This document shows, in pieces, positions 1-10,100 of a DNA stretch of 45,572 nt. Numbering within the stretch: position 1 is the stretch's first letter; the number at the start of each line of letters is the position of its first letter. The position numbers and the translations under genes are program-made. The stretch comes from Bacteroidaceae bacterium (GTDB taxonomy: Bacteria; Bacteroidota; Bacteroidia; Bacteroidales; Bacteroidaceae): the NCBI GenBank assembly GCA_017407905.1, contig JAFQVS010000036.1, positions 1-45,572 of the forward strand, in the 5' to 3' direction. The notes below the pieces were generated by a model. The model had not been told where the DNA came from. It saw only the letters and a list, made by a program, of their open reading frames with translations, and ran no database searches.

Positions 1-346
1 AGGTACGATTGTTTTAAGGAAAAAGTGCGAGGTATGTTTAACCGCTACTTAGACGCTTGTTTACAAGCGACTAAGTGAGGGCGGTCCGCAGCACCCTTAA
101 AACAATCGTAAACCGCAATGACAAGCGAGCCTCCGACCGAGTGAGCGCATCGTTGCCTCACGAGCAAAGGAGGCCCAGCGACAATTTCTTTAGGTGCAGT
201 TTTTTTGCTTACTTTTTTTCGGAAAAAAAGTAAGTTATAAAATATAACGCGAAGGAGAGAATAGCCGCAGAAATATTCCGAGAGGGTGATAAATAGAATT
301 ATCTCGACCACACCTTTTTGCTACTGAGCCCCAAAAGCAATAAAAA
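1..346. repeat. Palindrome-rich intergenic element, cut by the left window edge
   Basis: No convincing gene lies here. A perfect 16-bp inverted repeat (4-19 with 95-110) encloses a second hairpin at 47-76 (ACTTAG and CGCTTGT arms, one A-A mismatch). A further pair of CCTCC/GGAGG arms follows at about 128-173, and a near-perfect A/T hairpin lies at about 208-234 (ACTTTTTTTC / GAAAAAAAGT). An open frame of 88 codons on the minus strand (45-311) runs through the palindromes and looks like a shadow of the repeat rather than a gene. The nested structure resembles the MITE-like or REP-like intergenic repeats of Bacteroidales genomes. The left boundary is outside the window. Confidence 0.5.
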
Positions 347-390
347 CAAATTAGGCGCACAACTGAAAAAAAAGTTGTGCGCCTAATTTG
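347..390 (-). terminator. Strong intrinsic terminator after the acyltransferase gene
   Basis: A perfect 18-bp stem (347-364 with 373-390) and an 8-base loop lie 26 bases beyond the stop of the minus-strand acyltransferase. On the minus strand the stem is followed by a T-rich run (TTTTTATTG). The arms are also perfect on the plus strand, but only the minus side has a good T-tract. Confidence 0.85.
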
Positions 391-416
391 TCTCTTGTAA
401 AACAGCCTGACATAAT

Positions 417-968
417 CTATTTGACAGGAACAAATTCGTTATCAAAAACTCTTTCACTGACTATTGTTTCAATACCTCTTATTATAGTAGTACTATTAGC
501 AGGTACATCTTTTACTACTATCGCATTTGCGCCGATTCTTGAATTTTCGCCGACTACAACTTTTCCGATTATCTTTGCACCTGCACCAATATAGCATTTA
601 TCACATATAACAGGAGAGCCTTTACGTCCACTATCTTTTAATGTATTTGAGCCAATTGTTACGTGCTGGAATATAACAACATCCTTTCCGATTTTTGCAT
701 TATTGCTGATAAAAATTCCAAAAAAGCCGTGTGGTAATATAGGAATCCCATTAAATTCAGCACCAAGTCCTATCCAGCATCCATACCTTTCAAGATATGA
801 AAAATATATATTACTTTTAATACTGTATTTTACCCCCCTCGGAGTTCTTAAAATACTATCTCGAAGTTCCCAAATGGAATCATAAAAACCTCGTACTATA
901 AAGTGCGATAATGATGGACTAATTATACAAGCGATAAGACTCTTTAAGATAACTTTTATTCTTTGCAT
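417..968 (-). CDS. Serine acetyltransferase-like hexapeptide-repeat acyltransferase
   Basis: The protein has 183 residues with a left-handed beta-helix (hexapeptide repeat) fold from about residue 75 to 165. It resembles the serine O-acetyltransferase (CysE) branch: PHGFFGIFI (His80) and FQHVTIG (His102) correspond to the catalytic and acetyl-CoA regions, and IGAGAKIIGKVVVGENSRIGANAIVV gives several imperfect hexapeptides, written here only as a landmark around 127-152. The CysE N-terminal helical domain is very short. Either cysteine-pathway serine acetylation or O-acetylation of a surface sugar would fit. The gene stands alone between two hairpins. It is visibly richer in A and T than its neighbours, which hints at a different origin. 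The family is well supported; the acceptor substrate is not known. Confidence 0.8.
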   Translation of the reverse strand: MQRIKVILKSLIACIISPSLSHFIVRGFYDSIWELRDSILRTPRGVKYSIKSNIYFSYLERYGCWIGLGAEFNGIPILPHGFFGIFISNNAKIGKDVVIFQHVTIGSNTLKDSGRKGSPVICDKCYIGAGAKIIGKVVVGENSRIGANAIVVKDVPANSTTIIRGIETIVSERVFDNEFVPVK

Positions 969-1006
969 TGTAGTTTCAGTTTTTTTATCTTACAAACCTG
1001 TCAATA

Positions 1007-1045
1007 TATTGCCCGGAAGTTTGGATAAAAAACTTCCGGGCAATA
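1007..1045 (-). other. Perfect 15-bp hairpin downstream of the protease gene, without a T-tract
   Basis: Arms at 1007-1021 and 1031-1045 pair perfectly around a 9-base loop. The hairpin lies 9 bases past the stop of the large minus-strand protease and about 40 bases before the start of the acyltransferase. Neither side has an immediate T-run, so it may be a 3'-end stabiliser or a weak terminator rather than a classical intrinsic one. Confidence 0.6.
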
Positions 1046-1053
1046 CACTATCC

Positions 1054-4000
1054 TTATCTTACGATAAACTTAGTACCCTCGATAAGATATACACCACGCG
1101 GCAGCGACAGACGCAGACTGCCATCGACAACCTCATCGGCCACCACTGCGCCATAAACGCTATATACAACCACGCGTCGGGGAGCCTGCGTACAGAGCTC
1201 AACCTCGCCTCTGCGTACATTCACCTGAACAACTGCCTGCTCATCGGTAGTACTCTCAATATCCGCCCAAACAAAATCGTCGTTGCTAATCTTCTTCTCA
1301 ATGAAGAAACGGTCGATAGTGAGCGTCATTGAGCCACGAGTATTCATAAGCAATCCAACCGATACGGTAGTCTCTTTACCAAGAGTAAAGGCCACCTCAC
1401 CACTACTGAATTTTGCGCTTGCCAAAGCCTCGGCAATAAATTCAGTGTCGGGAATAGTCTCACCCTCGGCAACCACAATGTAAGAATCATCATCCCGTAC
1501 CGAAGAAATCTGCTCGAATCCAAAGACATAATGTCCGGCGGGCAGCGTTACCGTCTGATACAGTTTATGGTCGCTTACCTGACCCTCGAAATTATAGTCT
1601 TTCAGCGTCAGAGCCATCGCATCACCCTCACCGGTATTTACATAGAATCCCGTAGTAACATTACCCTTAACAATAGGATTAAGGACAACCCACGACGACT
1701 GCTCACTATTCTGCAAAAGTCCCATACATACTTTCACAGAAGAGTTAACCGGGATACCGGTGTGCAAGAAAGGACGTTTATAGTTAGTGAGATAATCGGC
1801 CGAAACATCCTCGCGCTTGCTCATACTCAGACAGAAAGCACCAAGCGACGAGCTCCACGCATCACCCTCGGGGCCGAATCCCGAACGCACACCATTGTTA
1901 GCATTAGATGTTGCATCCTGCACATCGCCCGAGCTCTGATTAAACTGATAATAAAGAGCAAGAGCGTGCTCACGCTCGGCAGCCTTAACATCCTCGATAG
2001 GAGCATTTGCATACTCCCAAATAGTCTCAACCGAGAGAGCCTTGTTCCACACGCGGAATTCGTCAATAACAGCATTCATTGCACCGTTTGCACCACCCAG
2101 AGTAAATGTCTCGGGAAGCTCGGGCAGCTGCGCAGAGAAGCGTGTGTAAATAGACTCTACATATTTTCCGTCGCGGTACAAGTGCAACGTACCCTTGTTG
2201 AATACAACAGCATAATGATGCCACTCGCCCACCTTTATAAAGGGAGACAACGAGGTATATACCGTATTACTCATCGTGAACGAAAGAGTACCGTCGCCCA
2301 GCACACAAATAAGCATATCGGCCATTGAGCCGCCAATTGCGTGCGACGTTGTAACATTCTTCTTGGCGTTCATCCACCAATCCATTGTAAAGGCCTTTGT
2401 TGTCTTTAGCTTCAGAGGGTTCTTGAATGTAACAATCTCGGTCTTTTCGCCGCGGAAATTCAGTCCGGTCTTAGCATCGGCGTTGCACACAACAATTGCA
2501 TTTCCTCGTGAGCCCTTTCCTGTTCCCAAATAGTTCGATGCCTCAAGAGCAACGGTATATGTACCGGGATTATCCATCTTCAGCTCAAGATTCTGGTCGT
2601 AAGATACAAAATGATGAACAGGGTCATAGATATTCCACAGCCACTTTGTGGGCATATATTTACTCTGGTCGTACAGGCTCACTGTCGCACCCTTGAGCAC
2701 AACGGCCGGCTCGACCTTAAAGTCAACCACGGGAGTAACGTTTCCAACGGTTACCACTTTCGAGAGCTCGGCCTCGCCGGCTGCATTCTTGGCCTTTAGG
2801 GTGATTGTGTAGAATCCCGGCTCGTCGAATGTAGCTGCGGCATTTACCGTTGTTGCACTCTCTACGTCGGCACCGGGCATCGACCACTCGAAGCTGCAAG
2901 CATCCAAAGGCTTTGTGGTGTTAATGAAGCTGATGCGGTCGCCCACGGTGGCAGTCTCGGCTGCGATAAAATCGACAACGGGCAGAGGCAGCGTCTCAAC
3001 AGTGATTGTCTGCTCGCTCTTGGCCGATTTACCGAATCCATCAAATACAGTCAGTGAGATTGTCTTTTGACCAACGCCCTCGAATACAATATCGGGATGC
3101 TGAACAGTGTATTGTCTGCCATCGGCCTCCCAAAGATATTTTACAGAGTTTGCCGATGATGTGTTTCTGATGCTTATAGAAGAGTTCGAGTAGTAGGGAG
3201 CATCGGGAAGCACAAACGACGAGACAAGCTCGCGCTTATCGACAAGCAGATTATTGTTAACCGATGTCCTGTGGCGTCCTGCCAATTTCTCAATAACATA
3301 TTTTCCCGTTGCATCGAACAGATTGCCGTTGGCATCCTCGTTCATATTTATCTCAAGCAGAAGGTCGGGAGTGTTTACGGGGTCGGCAACCTCGTAATAC
3401 ATCATCGACTGAATTTGTGCCTGAGTACGAGCACTGCTCCACACGCGGAACTCGTCCATATTACCGTTTATACCGGTGGTAGATGTTGTTCCACCAACAA
3501 GCAGATTACCGAATCCGCCAATGCCATTCTGCGAAGAAACAACCTCGCCCACATTCTCGCCGTTGACGTAAGCCGTCATTGTAGAGCCGTTGACAACAAT
3601 TGCCACGTGGTTCCATTGTTTGGGCTTCAGCACATTTGCAGCCGATTCGATGCGCTCGCCGGTATTCCAGCCTACAACCAACTGAGCAGTCTTTGTTGTG
3701 TGCATCTGGAAATTACTTGCCCATCCCGGACCAATCTGTTGGTTATAATCGACACAGTTTGTCGGCGAGAGCCAAAATTCTATTGTGGCAGTTGTCAGCT
3801 TCTCCTTAAACAGGTCGATAACCTCGAATCCCGAATATTGGAAAGCGTGAATATTATTTGTCTCGGGCACGGCACCTTGGAAAGAAGAGGATATTGTGGG
3901 CCATACGCTCGACGACTCGGCCTCTTTGTCGCCAACCTTATATATTGCAGTAAGCGATAGCGACGAGTAGCTGCCGGCATCGAAGCTCAGCACATCCTTG

Positions 4001-5571
4001 CCCAGACGCTCAACCACCTTACCACCATTATACACATTATAGCCCAAAAGCTCGTATGTCGAGAGTGCGGGAGCGTCCCAAGTGAGTTTGCCATCGGCCA
4101 ACATAAGATTGCGGGGGATATTCAGAGGCTCGCCCGTTACCACCACCGAGATATATGTTTTTCCACCTAAGCTCTTAATTTTCACACCACCCTCGGGAAT
4201 TTCACAAGGAAACTCTATACCATTCTCGTCAAACTCGTAGTCGATGATTGAGCAATTATGTACCTTTCCATTACCCGATGCGCTCATCTTTGTCTGTATC
4301 ACAAAGAAATATTTCAGAGGCTTGCGAGTATCGAAATTTGCCGAAAGGTCGGTAAGGTCGTAACCAAACTCCATTGGCTCGCGGTGAATGCCATCCTTCC
4401 AGCGTCCCAGCATCGGGGTTGTAGCATCCACTCCGTCGCCGTCGCCGTCGCCTGCATATTTAAAGTGCTCGAACTGAACAACGCGCTCGGGAACGTCCGA
4501 ATTTATATCCGATGAAATTCCTGCTGCAAGCAACAGCTCGCTGCGCTTTGTATATTCCATCTCAATCTTTATCGTACGCAAGGGACGATAGTCCTTACGT
4601 ATGTGATAAATCTCGGGCCAATAGTAGTCATTGGAGTTTGCGTGGGTAACGGCATTCTTGTAAGGGCAATAGATAAAACCACCGTTGCACCACGATGAGC
4701 CCCAAGAGTTTGCAACAATCCAAGCACCAACCTCGTCTTTATCCTTCTCGCCGGCAATACCGTTCTTGTCGAGGTCGAATTCAATCTCATCGTCGTAACC
4801 AACGATTGTCAGAGCGTGGTCAACCTGCTTACCCCACTGTCCAACGTAATATTGTCCGACAACGCCAAGCTCGCGGTTCTTCTCGGTGCGGGGGATATTC
4901 AGCCACACGCCACCACTCGCAACGCCGATACCGCAGATACCACCGGCTGCGTAGCTCTCGTCGCCATTATGGTTCCACAGCCAATTTTTAACAGCCTCGC
5001 GGCCCTCCTCAGTCTCGACAGACATTGGGAAATTAGTAGTGCTTCCCAGACGATTGAACATTGCCGAGTACCATTTATCATAGCCCTGCATCCAGCCAAA
5101 ATCGGGGTCGGCACAATCCTGATAGCCGAAGAGCGACGAATATGTACGTCCACCGTAAACCTCGATATTAGGCACACCATTCGCTATTGCCATCTGGTCC
5201 TTTGAAGAGCCCGAATTTGTGAGCAACCAAGTAAAGTGCGAGGGATAGACATTCTCGGGGTCCGATGCATCGGCGTTTCTGTAAGCGTTAATCTCGTAAG
5301 TAAACATATAAGAGATACGAGAAGCCGAACCGCACGAACCACCATCCTGATTAAAGATTGTGGGGAAATGCTTTGTTTTTGCATTATTTACACGTACGGG
5401 ACGCTGCTTTGTTGCATCAGTCTTACGTACCATCAAACTGCGGTCGCCTCTTGTGGGGGGCGCATAGTCGGGGTATTTTTCATAGTTTACCTCGACCTGT
5501 GCAGCCAACGGCATTGTTGCAAACGCCATAATAGCTGCAAAAAGTTTTGTTCCAAGTAGTTTTAGTCTCAT
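1054..5571 (-). CDS. Very large secreted papain-like (C1) protease with LamG, PKD and T9SS-type C-terminal domain
   Basis: The 1505-residue protein starts at the ATG at 5571 (an in-frame TTG lies two codons upstream). A signal peptide ends near AQVEVNY (about residue 25). The papain-like catalytic domain spans about 60-330, with Cys80 in QDGGSCGSAS, His252 in DHALTIVGYDD and Asn288 in ANSWGSSW. A Ca-loop-like insert (DLDKNG, 267-272) sits between His and Asn, and DGDGDGVD lies near 376. An FN3-like stretch follows (about 485-560), then a LamG/concanavalin-like domain (about 575-735), about three PKD-like domains (about 800-1060), and a second LamG domain (about 1065-1240). The last ~75 residues end in a beta-rich tail (SLPRGVYLIEG, then KFIVR) typical of T9SS type A sorting domains. 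The inferred role is an outer-surface or secreted endopeptidase that binds glycans or proteins. Confidence 0.88.
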   Translation of the reverse strand: MRLKLLGTKLFAAIMAFATMPLAAQVEVNYEKYPDYAPPTRGDRSLMVRKTDATKQRPVRVNNAKTKHFPTIFNQDGGSCGSASRISYMFTYEINAYRNADASDPENVYPSHFTWLLTNSGSSKDQMAIANGVPNIEVYGGRTYSSLFGYQDCADPDFGWMQGYDKWYSAMFNRLGSTTNFPMSVETEEGREAVKNWLWNHNGDESYAAGGICGIGVASGGVWLNIPRTEKNRELGVVGQYYVGQWGKQVDHALTIVGYDDEIEFDLDKNGIAGEKDKDEVGAWIVANSWGSSWCNGGFIYCPYKNAVTHANSNDYYWPEIYHIRKDYRPLRTIKIEMEYTKRSELLLAAGISSDINSDVPERVVQFEHFKYAGDGDGDGVDATTPMLGRWKDGIHREPMEFGYDLTDLSANFDTRKPLKYFFVIQTKMSASGNGKVHNCSIIDYEFDENGIEFPCEIPEGGVKIKSLGGKTYISVVVTGEPLNIPRNLMLADGKLTWDAPALSTYELLGYNVYNGGKVVERLGKDVLSFDAGSYSSLSLTAIYKVGDKEAESSSVWPTISSSFQGAVPETNNIHAFQYSGFEVIDLFKEKLTTATIEFWLSPTNCVDYNQQIGPGWASNFQMHTTKTAQLVVGWNTGERIESAANVLKPKQWNHVAIVVNGSTMTAYVNGENVGEVVSSQNGIGGFGNLLVGGTTSTTGINGNMDEFRVWSSARTQAQIQSMMYYEVADPVNTPDLLLEINMNEDANGNLFDATGKYVIEKLAGRHRTSVNNNLLVDKRELVSSFVLPDAPYYSNSSISIRNTSSANSVKYLWEADGRQYTVQHPDIVFEGVGQKTISLTVFDGFGKSAKSEQTITVETLPLPVVDFIAAETATVGDRISFINTTKPLDACSFEWSMPGADVESATTVNAAATFDEPGFYTITLKAKNAAGEAELSKVVTVGNVTPVVDFKVEPAVVLKGATVSLYDQSKYMPTKWLWNIYDPVHHFVSYDQNLELKMDNPGTYTVALEASNYLGTGKGSRGNAIVVCNADAKTGLNFRGEKTEIVTFKNPLKLKTTKAFTMDWWMNAKKNVTTSHAIGGSMADMLICVLGDGTLSFTMSNTVYTSLSPFIKVGEWHHYAVVFNKGTLHLYRDGKYVESIYTRFSAQLPELPETFTLGGANGAMNAVIDEFRVWNKALSVETIWEYANAPIEDVKAAEREHALALYYQFNQSSGDVQDATSNANNGVRSGFGPEGDAWSSSLGAFCLSMSKREDVSADYLTNYKRPFLHTGIPVNSSVKVCMGLLQNSEQSSWVVLNPIVKGNVTTGFYVNTGEGDAMALTLKDYNFEGQVSDHKLYQTVTLPAGHYVFGFEQISSVRDDDSYIVVAEGETIPDTEFIAEALASAKFSSGEVAFTLGKETTVSVGLLMNTRGSMTLTIDRFFIEKKISNDDFVWADIESTTDEQAVVQVNVRRGEVELCTQAPRRVVVYSVYGAVVADEVVDGSLRLSLPRGVYLIEGTKFIVR

Positions 5572-5741
5572 AATCAAATATTTAGGTTAAAAATTATCTA
5601 CCTTGTGTATAATAATGGCATCAATTGTTGTAAGAGTTAAAATTTAACTCGGAAAGTTAAATATTTTTTTTCATTTATCAACTATACAAGAGACTATTTT
5701 TCACATTATTAACAAACATAAACACAACAGGCAGAAAATAT

Positions 5742-7103
5742 TTAAAAAGAGAGCAATATTTCGTGTCGGCTCCCCACAGCCTTATGATACTCAAGAAATT
5801 GCACAAAGCGATTGATGCGCGCCTCGACAAGCGCCTCCTCGGCTCCAAGCCACTGAGTTTGTGCCTCAAGATAATCGGCGAGCGTCTCGATGCCCGCACG
5901 GAAACGACTGCCGCTCACACGCATATTCTCGGCAGCCGAGGCAGCGCTCTTCTGCGCGAGACGCACCTCAAAGGCCGCCTCGTGCAGATTGTTTGCAGCC
6001 TTTTCAGCCTGAAGCCTCAACTGCTGCATTTTATCCTGCCGGTCGCATCGGGCACGACTATACAGCATCTGCGCCTCGCGATATTTCGAGTGTGCGCCCC
6101 AATTAAATATAGGCACCGCCACCCGAACGCCCACAAAAAAATCCCAACCGCCAAACAGATTATCGTCCGCGACACGCACAGCGTGCGTGTAGCCCCACCC
6201 CGCCGTGAGCCCCATTTGCGGCAATATTTCGGAACGAGCCATCGAGGCTTTCAGACGCATAGCCTCGCACGTTGCGGCAAGAATCCGAGCCTCGGGACGG
6301 GCGCTTACGTCGGCCGAGGGCTCAAAAGCATAATCCACCGCAGGCAGCTGCGCGCTTATCGCGGCAACAGAATCGAGCGGCAGGCCAATGTAATGCGCAA
6401 GATTCATTGCCGCAAGGCGTCGGGCATTCCGTGTGCGGAGCACATTAAGCTCGCTCTCGGCCATTTTAGCCTCGACCTTGAGGTAATCGTTGCGCGATTT
6501 TACCCCGCGCTCCACAGCCTTTTCAACCGAGCGCATAAGCTCCCTCAACAGATTATTGTAGGCGCCCGCCACCTTCTGCTTCTCGACTGCACGCACTAAA
6601 TTGGCGTATGCGTGAGCCGTCTCGACAATAACCTCGCTCTCGGTAAGGCGAATATTCTCGCGAGCGATGCTCTGCGCCACTTTCGAGAGCTTACAGCCCG
6701 CAAGAATTTTTCCACCCGCAAAAAGAGGCTGCTCCATTTTCAAGCCCGCGGCAAAAGCCCACCCCACACGATAATCGAGTGCGGCGCCCGGAAAATAGGC
6801 CGTGGCACCCGTGGGCAACCCATCGGCACCGATAATCGGGAGGCGGCCGCCCTCAATGGCGAGCGCCCCGTCGGCCGTTGAATATCCCCCCGTGCCCACA
6901 AGCGAGAGGCGAGGCAGAAAATTGGCATAAGCCGCTCGTCGGGCATAATGCGCAGCACGAGCATCATAATGTGCAGCAGCCACACGTCGATTATTCAATT
7001 TGGCAAGGGCCACACAATCGGCAAGCGTAAGGCTCTTTTGCGCCACACAAAGCATCGGCAATAGGAACAAAAGCAAAATAATCAGACGCTTCATAATCAA
7101 CAT
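5742..7103 (-). CDS. TolC-family outer-membrane efflux channel
   Basis: About 450-453 residues, the usual length for an outer membrane factor. A signal peptide (KRLIILLLFLLPMLCVAQ) is followed by two repeated halves rich in alanine-containing coiled-coil helices, with the characteristic TLADCVALAKLNNRR start of the first half. Two starts are possible: the ATG at 7103 overlaps the stop of the upstream pump gene, and the ATG at 7094 directly precedes the signal peptide and is the more natural start. It is the last gene of an adaptor-pump-channel operon and should form the outer-membrane exit duct of that pump. The exported substrate cannot be told from sequence. No clear terminator was found after it; a weak TTTAACT palindrome lies near 5643-5661. 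Confidence 0.92.
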   Translation of the reverse strand: MLIMKRLIILLLFLLPMLCVAQKSLTLADCVALAKLNNRRVAAAHYDARAAHYARRAAYANFLPRLSLVGTGGYSTADGALAIEGGRLPIIGADGLPTGATAYFPGAALDYRVGWAFAAGLKMEQPLFAGGKILAGCKLSKVAQSIARENIRLTESEVIVETAHAYANLVRAVEKQKVAGAYNNLLRELMRSVEKAVERGVKSRNDYLKVEAKMAESELNVLRTRNARRLAAMNLAHYIGLPLDSVAAISAQLPAVDYAFEPSADVSARPEARILAATCEAMRLKASMARSEILPQMGLTAGWGYTHAVRVADDNLFGGWDFFVGVRVAVPIFNWGAHSKYREAQMLYSRARCDRQDKMQQLRLQAEKAANNLHEAAFEVRLAQKSAASAAENMRVSGSRFRAGIETLADYLEAQTQWLGAEEALVEARINRFVQFLEYHKAVGSRHEILLSF

Positions 7104-10100
7104 TTTACCTTAAAGAAGATTGCATAAAAAAGCGGCAGACAGACAAGCGTCGCAAGCGTCGAGAAGAGCAGTCCGCCCATAATTGTTACGGCCAAAGAGC
7201 CGAAAAGGTCGTCGCCCAGCAGAGGAATCATTCCCAAGATAGTTGTTAGCGAGGCCATAAGCACAGGACGCAGACGCGAGCAGGCACTCTCGACAAGCGC
7301 CCTTGCCGTCGGCACTCCCGCAGATGTTTGCAGGTTAATCTCGTCCATCAGCACAATACAATTTTTCATCAACATTCCCATAAGGCCCAGCGCACCCACA
7401 ATTGCGCAAAAATTGAACACCTTACCGCTGAGCAACATTCCCGCAACGATGCCCACCGCCGGCAGCGGCACACAGCACAGAATAATCAGAGGCCTGCGGT
7501 AGTCCTTGAAAAGTAGTATCAGCACCGCGACGATGAGTATCACCCCCGGCGGCAGCTGCCCGAAAAGATAGTGCATCGTCTGCTCCTTTGCCTCCTTTTC
7601 GCCGCCCCACGAGAGCGAATAACCCGCCGGCAGAATAACAGTGTCAAGAGCCGCCGAGAGCCTCTGCCGCGCCGCCTCAGTCTCTGTCCCATCGCAAGGC
7701 GAGCACATAAGCGTCAGCGTGCGACGGCCATTGTAGCGTGCAATTGTAGGATACTCCCATTTTATATTCACCCCGCTGCCCAACGCCGAGAGCCTCGTCG
7801 TCTCGTTCAGCCTGCGAATAATCTGCTCGCGCCGCAGTGCCCCGCTCATCAGCAGCGACAGCCACTCATCGTCAATAAGGCCGACAACATTGGGCAGCAT
7901 CGAAAATATTGGCACATTCTCCAAATTATCAATCTGCCGCCCTCCCTCGGCAGCACATTTCAGATAGATAATATTCTCGTTACCCTCGTCATAGAAGCGT
8001 CCCACGGGCACCCCTCCCGCCGCAGCAAGAAGCGACACAGAAATATCCTCGCGCCCCACCCCCGAGGCGCTCGCCGTCATCTGATTATAATCGGCCTCCA
8101 TAAAAGGCTGCTTTGCGTCCCAATCTGTGGTTACGAGGCGCAACTCGGGCAGCCGTGCCATTATACGGCGCACACTGTCGGCAAGGCTGTTCAACGCCTC
8201 TACGTCGGGCCCTGTCAGCCGCAGCTCGATAGGATATTTTTTATACATAATATTATATTTCTTTAGCTTGACGTAAGCCTCGGGATAGTGGCGGGTGAGA
8301 TAATCTTGAATCTCGGCAATATCATCGTCGAGCGCCTCGGGCGAGACGAACGACACAATAAGCTCGCCATACGATGGCGAGGGGGTTGCGATGCTGCGCA
8401 CCAAATTATATCGTGCGGGAGTGGCGCCGATGGAGGTTGTAACGTCCGTAACCTCGTCGCGCGCAGCAAGATACTCCCCGATGCGTCGTAAATCCTCCTC
8501 GACACGTTCGCTGCTTGTCCCCTCGGGCAGCTTATACTCCATATAAAGCTGGTCGTATGTCATATCGGGAAAAAATCCCTGCCGCACATACCCGAACCCA
8601 ATCATCGAGGCGGCAAGCAAAAGCACCACGCACAGCACCGCGAGGCTCTTGTGTCGCAAACAAAAACCCAACGAGCGGCGCAACACTCTGTGGGGCCACC
8701 CATCGTAGCGAGGCTCCTTATCCCCCGCCGCGTCCCGCACACGTAGTAGCCTGTCGGCCATAAGCGGGACGTGCGTCAGCGCCAGCAGCCAGCTCAGCAG
8801 CAGGCTCACGGCAAGCACAATGAAAAGGTCGCGCACATACACCCCGGCCGTGTCGGGCGATAAGAAAATGGGCAAGAAAGCAAGGATGGCAATCAGCGTC
8901 GCCCCAAGCAGCGGAAGCGCCGTTCGTCGTCCCGTTGCAGTCATTGCCTCACGCCGCGCCCTGCCGCGCCCGAGGTCGTTCAGAATACCATCGACAATAA
9001 CAATAGCATTATCGACAAGCATTCCCATAGCCAAAATAAAAGCCGCCAACGAGACACGCTGCATCGAGCCGTCCAAGAGCGAGAGCACAAGAAAAGTGCC
9101 CACGACAATCGTCAACAGAGTAGCCCCGATGATAATGCCGCTGCGCAGCCCCATCGTCAGCATCAGCACAAGCAGCACAATTGCAAGCGACTCAAGAAGA
9201 TTGACAAAAAAGTCGGCCAACGCCTCCTTTACCCTGTCGGGCTGATAAAAGACAGCCCTACACTCCACCCCTGCCGGAAGCTCATCCCCAAGCAGTTGCC
9301 CGAGCCTCTTCCCGACCGCCGCGCCCACCTTCAGAATATCGCTCCCCGAGGCTGCCGCCACCGCAATTCCGACAGCAGGCTTCCCGTTGAATTTCATTCT
9401 ATTGCCGTGAGGCTCGCAGAAGCCCTTAGTAACAGAGGCAACATCACACAGCCTCAGACGGTCGGCCTCGTGTCCGCAGATAATCATCTGCTCAATCTGC
9501 TCCACTGCGCGGAATTTATCGGCCACAGCAATTCTTACACGCCGCGTGCCACAGTTGTAATATCCCGCATAGTATGTACCGCTGTGCCCGCCGAGCGTAG
9601 CAAGAATCTCGGCGGGCGACACCCCTAAAGAGGCCAGCCTCTCGGGGCTCAACGTAATATTTATGCACTCCTGCTCGCCACCGTAGAGCGCAACGCTCCC
9701 CACCCCGTCGATATTAGTCAATTCGCGCTGTATCAACACCGCATAGTCGGATAGCTCGCGCATCGAGCAGCCATCGGCCGTAAGCGCATAGAACATTCCA
9801 TATACCGCGTTAAAATCATCCTGCACAAACACCTCGGTGCCATCGGGCAGCGCAGCAGCACAGTCAAAAACCTTATGACGCAAAACATCCCGGCACTGCG
9901 CCAGATTCTCGTCCTTTATGGTGGGCCGCAACTCAACCTGCAAAAAGGCAATATCGGCGTGCGACCAACTTTGCACACACTCAATATCGGCCATTGTGCC
10001 GAGAGCCCTCTCTAACGGCTCCGTTACCTCTTTCTCCATTTCCAATGGCGACGCACCGGGGCGTACGGCAACCACCATTACCACCTTTACCTTAATCTCG

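Noticed and set aside
45..311. 88-codon minus-strand frame at the left edge
   Set aside because: It spans the palindromes of the repeat element, lacks a credible start context and has no recognisable domain.
1531..2328. Long plus-strand frames opposite the large protease, and similar frames opposite other genes
   Set aside because: They are antisense shadows of a high-confidence gene and show no family signature.
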